Of a stretch of DNA of 43,527 nucleotides, positions 30,413-38,900 are shown piece after piece (the first letter of the stretch is position 1; the number at the start of each line of letters is the position of its first letter). Both the position numbers and the translations under genes were made by a program. The DNA is from Acidobacteriota bacterium (GTDB lineage Bacteria > Acidobacteriota > Vicinamibacteria > Vicinamibacterales > UBA2999): contig JACQTK010000148.1 in assembly GCA_016210845.1 (NCBI GenBank), positions 1-43,527 on the forward strand. Direction: 5' to 3'. The notes under the pieces were generated by a model, which was given only the letters and a program-made list of their open reading frames with translations, ran no database searches and was not told the DNA's origin.

Positions 30413-30747
30413 TCGCCCATGTCGTGCTGTTCAGCCCTCGCGCCGGACTCGGATCGGCCGAGCGCGACGCGCTCGTCGCCGCTTTCGAGACCGCCCTGCG
30501 GGACATCCCCTCGATCCGCCACGCGCGGCTGGGCCGGCGCGTCACGACCGGACGCCAGTACGAACAGCGCATGTCGGTGGATTATCAGTACGCCGCCGTG
30601 CTGGAGTTCGACGACCTGGAAGGACTCCAGGCGTACTTCGCGCATCCTGCGCACGAGCAGCTGGCATCGCGCTTCCTCACGGCGTCCGAACGCGCGTTGA
30701 TGTACGACTTCGAATGGACTGAAGGCGTGCCTCGCCCTCGGGACTGA
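30409..30747 (+). CDS. Dabb-family (stress-responsive alpha/beta barrel) protein
   Basis: The 112-residue protein fits the dimeric alpha-beta barrel Dabb family: a start IAHVVLFSPRAG, ALRDIPSIRHARLGRRV, and YAAVLEFDDLEGLQAYFAHPAHEQLASRF, which is the helix-strand pattern with a conserved HP-x-H. Some members take part in plant stress or polyketide cyclisation; in bacteria most are uncharacterised. The GTG at 30409 overlaps the stop of the previous gene in GTGA, so both are coupled. The last 71 bases overlap the end of the convergent kinase gene. Confidence 0.8.
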   Translation: MIAHVVLFSPRAGLGSAERDALVAAFETALRDIPSIRHARLGRRVTTGRQYEQRMSVDYQYAAVLEFDDLEGLQAYFAHPAHEQLASRFLTASERALMYDFEWTEGVPRPRD

Positions 30748-32509
30748 GCGCAGGAGCCGCCGGAAACCACACACGAAATCTCGATCCCTGGCCCAGCCGG
30801 CTTTCCACGCGCAGGGCCCCGCGGTGGCCGTGGACGATGCCCTGGACGGCGGCCAGGCCGAGACCGTGGCCCGTGGGCTTGGTCGTAAAGAACGGCTGAC
30901 AGATGCGGGCCAGCGTGGCGCCGTCCATGCCGGGCCCGTTGTCCGCCACATCCAGGTAGGCGTACCCCCCTGGCGTCGCATCGTCTGCGCATTCGACGTC
31001 GGCGAGCTGCTCGCCCGTCAGCGTCTCCACGCCGGTCGCCACTGCGATCTCGCCGGTGGATTCGGCCACCGCGTCGGCGGCGTTGATGATCAGGTTCATG
31101 GCGACCTGCCGCACCTGAGTGGAGTCGGCCTCGACGATGGCAGGCTGGCCTTCGTAACGCAGCGTGCAGTGGCGGGCGGCCGAGGCGCGCAGCAGCTCCA
31201 CCATGTCGCCTACCAGGTCGTTGAGGTCGACACGCTCGATCGACCCGTGGCGCTCGCCCGCGTAGGCGAGCATCTTGTCCACCAGGTCGGCGGCGCGCTG
31301 CGCGCCGAGCAGGATGGCGCCGACGTTGCTGCCCATCTCGCTCGACGGCGGAATCCGCAGCGACAGCAAGTCGGCGTTGCCGACGATGCCCGTGAGCAGG
31401 TTGTTGAAGTCGTGGGCCAGGCCGCCCGCGAGCACGCTCAGGCTCTCGCGCTTCTGCTGTTCCTGCACGCGGAGCTGAAGGGCCGCCCGCTCTGCGTCGG
31501 CGCGCAGCTCGTCCGACACGTCGCGCATCACCACGACCCAGGCCGCGGCGGCGGTGTTGCGGCCGCGCACGCGAATGACGCGCACGTCGTAGTAGCGCCT
31601 CGGAGTGTCCGGTGCGTCGGCCGCCAGCGTCGTCGACGAATCCGCCACGACGTCGAGCCGGACTTCCCGCAGGAGCGGAATCAGCGAGCCCACGGACCGC
31701 CCGACCCAGGAGGTGGGCGTGCCGGCAAGCTGGCGTGCTGCGGCGTTCATGTCGAGGACCCGGCGAGCCGAGTCGAGCACGATCACCGCATCGCTGAGAC
31801 TCTCGATGACCGTGTCACGAGCGACGGGCACGAGGTCGAAGAGCCGATCGCGGGAGAGCGATCTGGCAAAGAGCAGCCCGGACACGGTGAAGGCCACGGG
31901 CGTGAGGTCGAACCCTGGCACGGTGAGCCCAGCCAGATACAGCGCGTTGCCCGCCAGCGGAACCAGAGCCGCGGCGATCAGCGTGAGCCACTGGCCCCGG
32001 AACTGCAGCGGCGAGCGCCGCAACGCGTCGAGCAGCAGCCCCGTTCCGCCGAGCACGAGCACGTAGTTGTAGGCGGCCGCGACCCAGAACCACCAGCCGT
32101 GCTCGTAGACGGCGAGGCCGCTGGCCTCGAGCCGCACGTCGGGCCACATCGCGCCATGCCACTGGTTGGTTGCCGCCGCCAGCACTGTGAGGATGGGCAC
32201 CAGCCACAGCGCCGCCCGCGCGTATCGCTTCACCAGCCAACCCACGTCGGCGTACTGGACGGCAAACAGCAGCCAGAGGGGCGGGACGCTCGCGATGCCG
32301 AGATACTGCACCTTCGCCCAGGCAATCTTGATGTCGAGCGACTCGGCCAGCGCATGGAGGCCGCTGGTGGCGCACCACACCGCCACGGCCACCATCAACC
32401 ACATGAAGGAGACGCAGCCTGGCGGCGACGGTCGGCGGCGACACGTGCGCCCTGCCACCCACAGGGCCATCGCCGCGCTGATGAAGAGGACGAGCGGCAG
32501 CGAGGTCAT
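30677..32509 (-). CDS. 7TM-type sensor histidine kinase with PAS domain
   Basis: The 610-residue protein begins with seven hydrophobic segments (1-220) of the histidine-kinase 7TM type, including a WWFWVAAAYNYVLVLGG stretch. A PAS domain follows at about 230-350 (SDAVIVLDSARRVLDMNAAA), then HisKA with His366 in GLAHDFNNLLTGIVGN and an ATPase domain with NLIINAADAV, DNGPGMDG and GHGLGLAAVQGI. No receiver is attached; its partner is not obvious. The ATG at 32509 overlaps the gmhA stop in ATGA, an unusual pairing of a sugar isomerase with a kinase. The C-terminus extends 71 bases into the Dabb gene on the other strand. Confidence 0.9.
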   Translation of the reverse strand: MTSLPLVLFISAAMALWVAGRTCRRRPSPPGCVSFMWLMVAVAVWCATSGLHALAESLDIKIAWAKVQYLGIASVPPLWLLFAVQYADVGWLVKRYARAALWLVPILTVLAAATNQWHGAMWPDVRLEASGLAVYEHGWWFWVAAAYNYVLVLGGTGLLLDALRRSPLQFRGQWLTLIAAALVPLAGNALYLAGLTVPGFDLTPVAFTVSGLLFARSLSRDRLFDLVPVARDTVIESLSDAVIVLDSARRVLDMNAAARQLAGTPTSWVGRSVGSLIPLLREVRLDVVADSSTTLAADAPDTPRRYYDVRVIRVRGRNTAAAAWVVVMRDVSDELRADAERAALQLRVQEQQKRESLSVLAGGLAHDFNNLLTGIVGNADLLSLRIPPSSEMGSNVGAILLGAQRAADLVDKMLAYAGERHGSIERVDLNDLVGDMVELLRASAARHCTLRYEGQPAIVEADSTQVRQVAMNLIINAADAVAESTGEIAVATGVETLTGEQLADVECADDATPGGYAYLDVADNGPGMDGATLARICQPFFTTKPTGHGLGLAAVQGIVHGHRGALRVESRLGQGSRFRVWFPAAPALSPEGEARLQSIRSRTSTRVRTP

Positions 32510-33078
32510 CGGCCGAAGAGGCGCTCCTCGATCGCCGCGCAGATGGCGTGATAGGTCACCAGGTGGACTTCCTGGATCCGGGCGGTCCCGTCCAGCGGCA
32601 CGGCGAGCAGCACGTCGCAGAGCTCGGCCAGCGCGCCGCCGGACCGCCCCGTCAACCCCATGGTCCGCAGCCCCCGCTCGCGGGCGCGACGAAGCCCCTT
32701 CACCACGTTGGCCGAGGTGCCGCTCGTGGAAATGGCCCACGCCACGTCGCCCGGACGGCCCAGCGCGTCGATCTGCCGCGCGAAGACGTCCTCGAAGGTG
32801 CAGTCGTTGCTCCAGGCGGTGAGGATCGCCTGATTGGTCGTCAACGCCACCGCTGGCAGCGGCTGGCGCTCCATGGCAAACCGGCCCACGAGCTCCGCCG
32901 TGAGATGTTGCGCGTCGGCCGACGATCCGCCGTTGCCGAAGACCAGGAGCTTGCCGCCCGCGCTGAACGCCGCGCAGAGCAGGTCCGTGGCGCGGGCCAC
33001 CGCCTCGACGTACGGACCCTCGGCCACGCGAGCCATGTTGCCCGCCACGTGCCGAAACACGTCAGCGAACTGGGTCAT
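32506..33078 (-). CDS. gmhA: Sedoheptulose-7-phosphate isomerase, SIS domain
   Basis: The protein of 190 residues (from ATG 33078) isomerises sedoheptulose 7-phosphate to heptose 7-phosphate, the first step of ADP- or GDP-heptose synthesis. SIS motifs are GNGGSSADAQHL, AISTSGTSANV and ARIQEVHLVTYH; the Glu/His pair needed for isomerisation is present. The ATG at 33102 overlaps the TACAAT box, so a start at 33078, giving the family's normal length, is preferred. It overlaps the histidine kinase gene downstream by four bases. The heptose adenylyltransferase rfaE2 is about 7 kb away on the same strand. Confidence 0.88.
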   Translation of the reverse strand: MTQFADVFRHVAGNMARVAEGPYVEAVARATDLLCAAFSAGGKLLVFGNGGSSADAQHLTAELVGRFAMERQPLPAVALTTNQAILTAWSNDCTFEDVFARQIDALGRPGDVAWAISTSGTSANVVKGLRRARERGLRTMGLTGRSGGALAELCDVLLAVPLDGTARIQEVHLVTYHAICAAIEERLFGR

Positions 33079-33100
33079 CGGAATGAACGGGAACGCTGTC

Positions 33101-33106
33101 ATTGTA
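33101..33106 (-). promoter_or_regulatory. -10 box TACAAT before gmhA
   Basis: TACAAT on the minus strand ends 22 bases before the chosen ATG at 33078. It lies in the 71-base gap to dusB. Confidence 0.4.
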
Positions 33107-33149
33107 TCAGCGTGGATGGAGGGGCCGACTCTAAGACGGCCCGGCGGGA

Positions 33150-34193
33150 TCACGCGCCGACAGCACTGGGCACGTCGAAGAAGAACTCGTCGACGATGTC
33201 GCGAAGCTCGATGACGCTGGAGGCGGCGTTCACGCGGACACGGAGACGGGAGCCGCCGTCGAGACCCTTGGAGTACCAGGCGCAGAGGGCGCGGAGCTTA
33301 TTGATCACCCACCGCTCGCGGCCTCGCGCCTCGCGTTCCGCCGGTGAAGGCATCAGGACGTGGCGGAAGCCTTCCGCTTCGTCCACGCGTTCGTCGAGGA
33401 GCAGCTCGATGTACTCGAGCAGAAACTGCCCGCGCTCGCGCAGCCCGACCTCACGCGGCCTGCGGCCCGCGGCCAAGTCGGCCGCTTGTGCCAGGATCCA
33501 CGGACTGCGGAGAACGCCGCGGCCCACCAGCACCCCACTGACGCCAGACTGCAGGCGCTCGACGACCTGGAGCGGCTCCACGCAGTCGCCGCTGCCCAGC
33601 ACGGGAATGCCGACTTCCGCGGCGACACGCGCCACCAGATCCCAGTCCGCGGTGCCGCTGTAGGACTGCTCCGCCGTCCGCCCGTGGATGCTCACGGCCG
33701 CGGCACCCGCGTCCTCTACCATCCGCGCCAGCGTCGGCGCGTTGCGCGCGCGGTCGTTCCAGCCTGCCCGCATCTTCACGGTGACGGGAATCTTCACGGC
33801 CCTGGCCATCGCCTCGATCACCGTGGCCGCGTGCTCGGGCTCGCGCATCAGGCTGCAGCCCGCGTTGTGCTTCGCGATCTTCGGCACGGGGCATCCCATG
33901 TTGACGTCGACGATGTCCGCGCCCAGGCCTTCGACGATTCGGGCCGCCGCCGCCATCTTCACCGGGTCGCCGCCGAAGATCTGGATCGCCACCGGACGCT
34001 CTTCTTCGGTGTACTCGGCGTACTCCAGCGTGCGGTCGATGCCGCGCACCAGGCCTTCGGACGACACCATCTCCGTCACCACCAGACCGCACCCGCCCTG
34101 GCGCTTGACCAGCCGGCGGAAGGCGGTGTCGGTCATCCCCGCCATCGGGGCGACCACGAAGGGCGATTCCAGCGTGACGTTGCCGATCTTCAT
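33150..34193 (-). CDS. dusB: tRNA-dihydrouridine synthase, DusB type
   Basis: The 347-residue flavoprotein reduces uridine to dihydrouridine in tRNA. It shows the family text: FVVAPMAGMTDTAFRRL, EMVSSEGLVRG, IQIFGGDP, DVNMGCPVPKI with catalytic Cys, KMRAGWND, SIHGRTAEQSYSG and GSGDC, and a helical C-terminal domain. Length is right for DusB (about 320-350). The ATG at 34193 has a weak GGAAAC upstream. It lies in a minus-strand run mfd-surA-nusG-like-dusB-gmhA, separated from the NusG-like gene by a palindromic element. Confidence 0.93.
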   Translation of the reverse strand: MKIGNVTLESPFVVAPMAGMTDTAFRRLVKRQGGCGLVVTEMVSSEGLVRGIDRTLEYAEYTEEERPVAIQIFGGDPVKMAAAARIVEGLGADIVDVNMGCPVPKIAKHNAGCSLMREPEHAATVIEAMARAVKIPVTVKMRAGWNDRARNAPTLARMVEDAGAAAVSIHGRTAEQSYSGTADWDLVARVAAEVGIPVLGSGDCVEPLQVVERLQSGVSGVLVGRGVLRSPWILAQAADLAAGRRPREVGLRERGQFLLEYIELLLDERVDEAEGFRHVLMPSPAEREARGRERWVINKLRALCAWYSKGLDGGSRLRVRVNAASSVIELRDIVDEFFFDVPSAVGA

Positions 34194-34206
34194 TTCTGTT
34201 TCCGTC

Positions 34207-34246
34207 GCGGCGGCTACAGCCGCCGCTCTACAGGTGGCACCTGTAG
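34207..34246. repeat. Double palindromic element between dusB and the NusG-like gene
   Basis: GCGGCGGCT-AC-AGCCGCCGC (34207-34226) and CTACAGGT-GGC-ACCTGTAG (34228-34246) are adjacent perfect hairpins. They fill most of the 80-base gap. Confidence 0.75.
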
Positions 34247-34273
34247 CGCGCCCGCTTCAGCGTGCGCGACGTC

Positions 34274-34771
34274 TCAATAGGCGCGGACGTCGGCGGCGTC
34301 CACCTCCACGCTGACAGCCTGGCCGATCAAATCGACCGACAGAACCAGCCGCGCGTGAGCCCCCTTGCGCACCAGGCGGCCGATGACGCCGCGCAGCGGG
34401 CCGTGGATGACCTCCACCATCATCCCTTCTCGGATGAGCGGACAGGGATCGTAGGCCAGATCGCTCTCCACGAGCTGGCGGATCCCCTCGATCTCATGCT
34501 CCGGAATCGGAGCAGGTTCCCCCTCGAACGAGATGATGTTCACGACGCCGGTGCACTTGAGGATCGGCAGGCGCTCGGCGGGGTTGAACCGCGCGAAGCA
34601 GTAGCCAGGGAAGAGCGGCCAGTCGATCTTCTTCTTGCGGTCCTTCCAGCGGCTCCACTTCGTGACCGTGGGCAGAAACGCTTCGATATGCTTCTGTTGG
34701 AGCTGCTCGCGCACCACCTGTTCGTGGCGCGAGCGCGTCCAGAGGGCGAACCAGTTGACGTCGCGGCTCAC
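34274..34771 (-). CDS. Specialised NusG-family antitermination factor (RfaH/UpxY-like)
   Basis: The 165-residue protein has an NGN domain (1-105: WFALWTRSRHEQVVREQLQQ, FLPTVTKWSRWKDRKKKIDWPLFPGYCFARF) and a KOW domain (VIHGPLRGVIGRLVRKG). RSRHE and LFPGYCF are typical of operon-specific NusG paralogues such as RfaH and UpxY, which act on long polysaccharide or LPS operons, rather than of the house-keeping NusG. No long polysaccharide operon is in the window; wzm-wzt-rfaE2 lie upstream on the same strand. The start is GTG 34771, next to a long palindrome that ends at the surA stop. Confidence 0.85.
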   Translation of the reverse strand: MSRDVNWFALWTRSRHEQVVREQLQQKHIEAFLPTVTKWSRWKDRKKKIDWPLFPGYCFARFNPAERLPILKCTGVVNIISFEGEPAPIPEHEIEGIRQLVESDLAYDPCPLIREGMMVEVIHGPLRGVIGRLVRKGAHARLVLSVDLIGQAVSVEVDAADVRAY

Positions 34772-34814
34772 CCCTCGACTCCCGCTCGGGGTGACCCTGA
34801 GCCATGTCGAAGGG
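34771..34814. repeat. Imperfect 44-base palindrome filling the surA/nusG-like gap
   Basis: CCCCTCGAC (34771-34779) pairs with GTCGAAGGG (34806-34814) with one mismatch, and GCTCGGGG (34784-34791) with CCCTGAGC (34795-34802) with one mismatch. It abuts the GTG of one gene and the TGA of the other. Confidence 0.7.
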
Positions 34815-35861
34815 TCATCCAGCGAGCGCCTTCTGCCGTTCCGCCAGCGCCTGCTCGTACGCCCTCTTCAGCTCGTCGTTCCGCCAGGTGATGGTGGCCT
34901 GCGCGCGAAGCTTTTCGAGGTACTTCATGCGCTCGCTCTGCAGCTTCCCCTCGCCGACGCGGTTGATGATGTCCTCGCGCGCCTCCTCGAAGGTCCGGAC
35001 CTGTGTCGGGGTCCGCGACTCGAGCTTGAGGATCTGGTAGCCGCGCTGCGTGCGGGTGACCTCCATCAGGTCGCCCACCTGCAGGCGATCGAGCTGCGCC
35101 TGCAGTGCGGGCGTCAGCTCGTCGTGCCTGATCGGCCCGATCAGCCCGCCGTTGGCCTTCGACGGCGCGTCCGACACGTCCGCCGCCAATTGAGGAAACG
35201 GCTCCCCGGCCAGCAGACGCTTGCGAATCTCTTCGGCCTTGGCCCTCGCCGCATCGTCCTGCGCTACGTTGATGCCGCGGTCGGTCGTGGGCACGGCAAC
35301 GAGGATCTCGCGCAGCGTGACTTCCTGCGGCGTGGTGAACTGCTGCGTGTTGGCCTCGTAGTAGGCGCGCGCTTCCTCCTCGGTGACGCTGATCTTGTCG
35401 AGCACGTCGCGCCGCTGGACTTCCGACACGAACATCTGCCGCTCGAGCGACCGCCGCAGGTCGGCCATCGTCATGCCCTCCTGCTTGAGCGCCGCCTGGA
35501 ACCGCGCCTCGTCTTCCAGGTTGTTCGTCTTCTTGATGTTGTCGACGATCGTCTTGAACTGTTGGTCGCCGAGCGCAAGGCCCAGCTCGCGAGCGCGCTG
35601 CACGAGCAGCAGCTCGTCCACCGCGTCCAGGATGAGCTCGGGCGTGACCTCGGCCACGGCCTTCCTCAGCTCCGAACTGTCGGGCGTCACGTTGGCCAGC
35701 TCCGGCCGCGTGCGGAGTACGGCGACCTGCCGCTGCTCGAAATCCGATTTCGTGAGGATGTCGCCGTTCACGTTCACGAGCACCTGCTCGATGACGACCT
35801 GGGCGCCGAGCGGCACGGCGAACGCGACGACGGCGGCGAGGAGCGCGGACCGCTTGAGCAT
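34815..35861 (-). CDS. SurA-like periplasmic peptidyl-prolyl isomerase/chaperone
   Basis: The 348-residue protein has a signal peptide (RSALLAAVVAFAVPLGAQ), a SurA N-terminal chaperone region (VNVNGDILTKSDFEQRQVAVLR, ELILDAVDELLLVQRARELGL) and one parvulin domain (about 175-285: LREILVAVPTTDRG, FPQLAADVSDAPSKANGGLIG, TRTQRGYQILKLESRT). It should help outer-membrane proteins fold. ATG 35861 is supported by the signal peptide and an AAGGG upstream; the frame open to 36089 is antisense-like text. It follows mfd across a palindromic element. Confidence 0.88.
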   Translation of the reverse strand: MLKRSALLAAVVAFAVPLGAQVVIEQVLVNVNGDILTKSDFEQRQVAVLRTRPELANVTPDSSELRKAVAEVTPELILDAVDELLLVQRARELGLALGDQQFKTIVDNIKKTNNLEDEARFQAALKQEGMTMADLRRSLERQMFVSEVQRRDVLDKISVTEEEARAYYEANTQQFTTPQEVTLREILVAVPTTDRGINVAQDDAARAKAEEIRKRLLAGEPFPQLAADVSDAPSKANGGLIGPIRHDELTPALQAQLDRLQVGDLMEVTRTQRGYQILKLESRTPTQVRTFEEAREDIINRVGEGKLQSERMKYLEKLRAQATITWRNDELKRAYEQALAERQKALAG

Positions 35862-35920
35862 AGACAATCCCTTGGAATTCAATATCTTACACGACATTCC
35901 GATAGACCGACAAAGCCGCT

Positions 35921-35948
35921 GGGCGGGTCTGCCACGCAAGACCCGCCC
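35921..35948. repeat. Palindromic element at the mfd stop codon
   Basis: GGGCGGGTCT (35921-35930) pairs with AGACCCGCCC (35939-35948) over ten bases. The following CTA is, on the minus strand, the TAG stop of mfd. Confidence 0.75.
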
Positions 35949-38900
35949 TACGAACCGAGGGCCCGGAGCAGCTCTTCCAGCCGAGCGAACATGCCGCCTT
36001 CGGCGCGGGGGTTCGGCTCCGGCCGTCGGAGCATCTCTTCCTTGGTGAACCCTGCCGTCACCGCCCCCGCCGTCGCCCGGGCCGTCCACCAGCTGCCTCG
36101 CTCAGGCGGACCCAAAGGTCCGCCTCTACGTCGTCCCCCACCGGGTCGTCCTGAATCCGCGGGTCGTAGAGGCGGACCTTTCGGTCCGCCTTGCGGCGAT
36201 GGGGCGTCGAGGTCGAGCTTCAGCGACGCCGGCGGCACCAGCACGGCCCCGGGCCAGTCGTGCACGACCCTGACCAGCCGCAGAGGATCCACTGTGGCTT
36301 GCGGCCTGAACCTAATGACGACGAGGCGACCCTCCCGGTCGAGGGAGTCGACCCCGAGCTGGTCGGCCATGATGCGGATGCGGCCGTACTCGGCGAGGTT
36401 CAGCACGGAATCGGGCTGTGCGCCGTACCGGTCGCGCAGCTCGTCGATCGTGGCAGCCAGCTGGGCCTCGGTGCGGGCGGCGGCCACCTTGCGGTACACC
36501 ATCAGCCGCTGATTCATGTCCGGAATGTAGTTGTCGTCGATCTTCAGGTCGACCCGCAGGTTCACCGTCGCCCGCACGTCCTCCTCGATCTCCTCACCCT
36601 TGAGCTCCCGCACGGTGTCCTCGAGCAGCTTCATGTACATCTCGAAGCCGACGGCATCGATATGGCCGCTCTGCTCGCCTCCCAGCAGATTGCCTGCGCC
36701 GCGAATCTCGAGATCGAGCGCGGCGACGCGAAAGCCGCTGCCCAGGTCGCTGAACTCCTTGATGGCCGCCAGCCGCTTGCGCGCCACCGGCGAGAGCGCC
36801 TCCTGGGGCGGCACCAGCAGATAGGCGTACGCGGGGCGATCCGACCGGCCGACGCGGCCGCGGAGCTGATAGAGCTGCGAGAGGCCGTACCGGTCCGCGC
36901 GATTGACGATGATCGTGTTGGCGTTCGGGATGTCGAGGCCGTTCTCGACGATCGTGGTGGCCAGCAATACATCGTGCTTCCGATCGACGAAGCCGAGCAT
37001 GGCGCGCTCGAGCTCGTCCTCGGCCATCTGGCCGTGGCCCACGACGATTCTCGCCTCGGGGACGAGCCGCTGGAGCAGGTTGCCGATCGAGAAGATCGAT
37101 TCGACCCGGTTGTGGACGACGTACACCTGGCCGCCGCGCGCCAGCTCGTTGCGAATGGCGCGCTCGATGATCGGCGCATCGAACTTGCCGACGTTGGTCT
37201 GGATCGACAGGCGATCCTTCGGCGGGGTCTCGATGATCGACATGTCGCGGATGCCGACGAGCGACATGTTCAGCGTCCGCGGAATCGGCGTCGCGGTCAT
37301 CGTCAGCACGTCGACCTTCTTGCGCAGCTGCTTGATGCGCTCCTTGTGGGCCACGCCGAACCGCTGCTCCTCGTCCACCACCAGCAGGCCGAGGTCCTTG
37401 AACGTCACGTCCTTCGAGAGCAGGCGATGCGTGCCGACGATGATGTCGCCCTTGCCGGTGGCGACTCCGGCGAGGACGTCGCGGATCTCCTGCTTCGTGC
37501 GGAACCGGCTGACCATGTCGATGTTGACGGGAAACCCCGCAAAGCGGTCGCGCAGCGTCTTGAGGTGCTGAAAGGCGAGCACGGTGGTCGGCGCCAGCAG
37601 CGCCACCTGCTTGCCGTCCATGACGGCTTTGAAGGCGGCCCGCATCGCCACCTCGGTCTTGCCGTAGCCCACGTCGCCGCACAGGAGGCGATCCATCGGC
37701 GCGGGCGCCTCCATGTCCTTCTTGATCTCGGCGATGGCCGCGGCCTGATCCGGCGTGAGCTCGTACGGGAACGCGCTCTCGAACTCCTCCTGCCAGTGGG
37801 TATCGGGCGAAAAGGCGTATCCGGGCACGGCCTTGCGCTGGGCGTAGAGCTTGAGCAGCTCTTCGGCCATGTCGCGCATGGCCTTCTTGACGCGCGTCTT
37901 GGCCTTTTCCCATGAGGTGCCGCCGAGCCGATCGAGCGTCGGCCGGGCGCCTCCTGTGTACTTCTGGATGAGATCGAGGCGCTCCACGGGAACGAACAGC
38001 TTGTCCTCGCCGGCGTAGCGCAGCTCGAGGAACTCCTGCGCGTCCCTCGTCGCACTCGGAAACGCGCGGCCGGCGGCGTCGAGCTGCCTGAGTCCGACGA
38101 ACTCGCCGATGCCGTGGTCCACGTGCACCACGAGATCGCCGACCTTGAGATCGCGCAGGTCCGAGAGAAACGTCTTGGCGAGGCTGCGCCGCGCCTCCGG
38201 CGCGCGGCGCTCCTCCTCGAAGACGTCGGTCTCCGCGTAGAGCTGCAGGGCCGCATCGGGCAGCCGGAACCCGCGCGACAAGGAGCCGACCGCCACGAGC
38301 ACCGCCGTCGCGTTCGCGTCTTCCACGCGCTCGATCGGCGCGGCCACCACGCCGTACTCCTGGAGGATCTCGACGGTCCGCTCCGCGCGGCCGGGGCTGT
38401 CGGCCACGAACACGACGGTGTCGCCGCGCTGGCGGCCCTGCCGCACGTCCGCAATCCAGTCGCCCACGCGTCCCCGGAATTCCATCGCGGGCTGACACGA
38501 GACGTGGCGCACGGTGCGGAGAGGCGGACCTTCAGGTCGGCCTTCGATCGCGGCCTCAGATCCGCCTTCGTCGACGCCGAGCTCTTCCAGCCGCCCCGCC
38601 GCCGCCAGCCGCGACTCGAGGTCGCCCCACTCGACGAACGCCTCGGAGGGCGGCCGCGTCACGACGTGCCCGCGTGCCGCGGCGTCGGCGTAGCTCGACC
38701 CGAGCTGCGTCCGGACCTTGCGGGCGGCCTCCGACACCTGGTCGTACTCGGAGGCGACGACACGCAGCCCCCGCGCCGACGACAGAAAGTCGAGGACCGA
38801 TACCGTGTCTTCCGGCTCCCGCCGATCGTCAGCCGGACCCTCGACCGGCTCGAAGCGCTCGCGGACCGGCGCGATGAGCAGCCGATCGACAGCGCCAGTC

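Noticed and set aside
30824-32551. 575-codon open frame on the plus strand
   Set aside because: Antisense to the 7TM histidine kinase, rich in Arg/His/Gln and without motifs.
36191-37915. 574-codon open frame on the plus strand
   Set aside because: It is fully antisense to mfd, with His/Arg/Gln-rich composition and no motif; such frames arise in GC-rich DNA.
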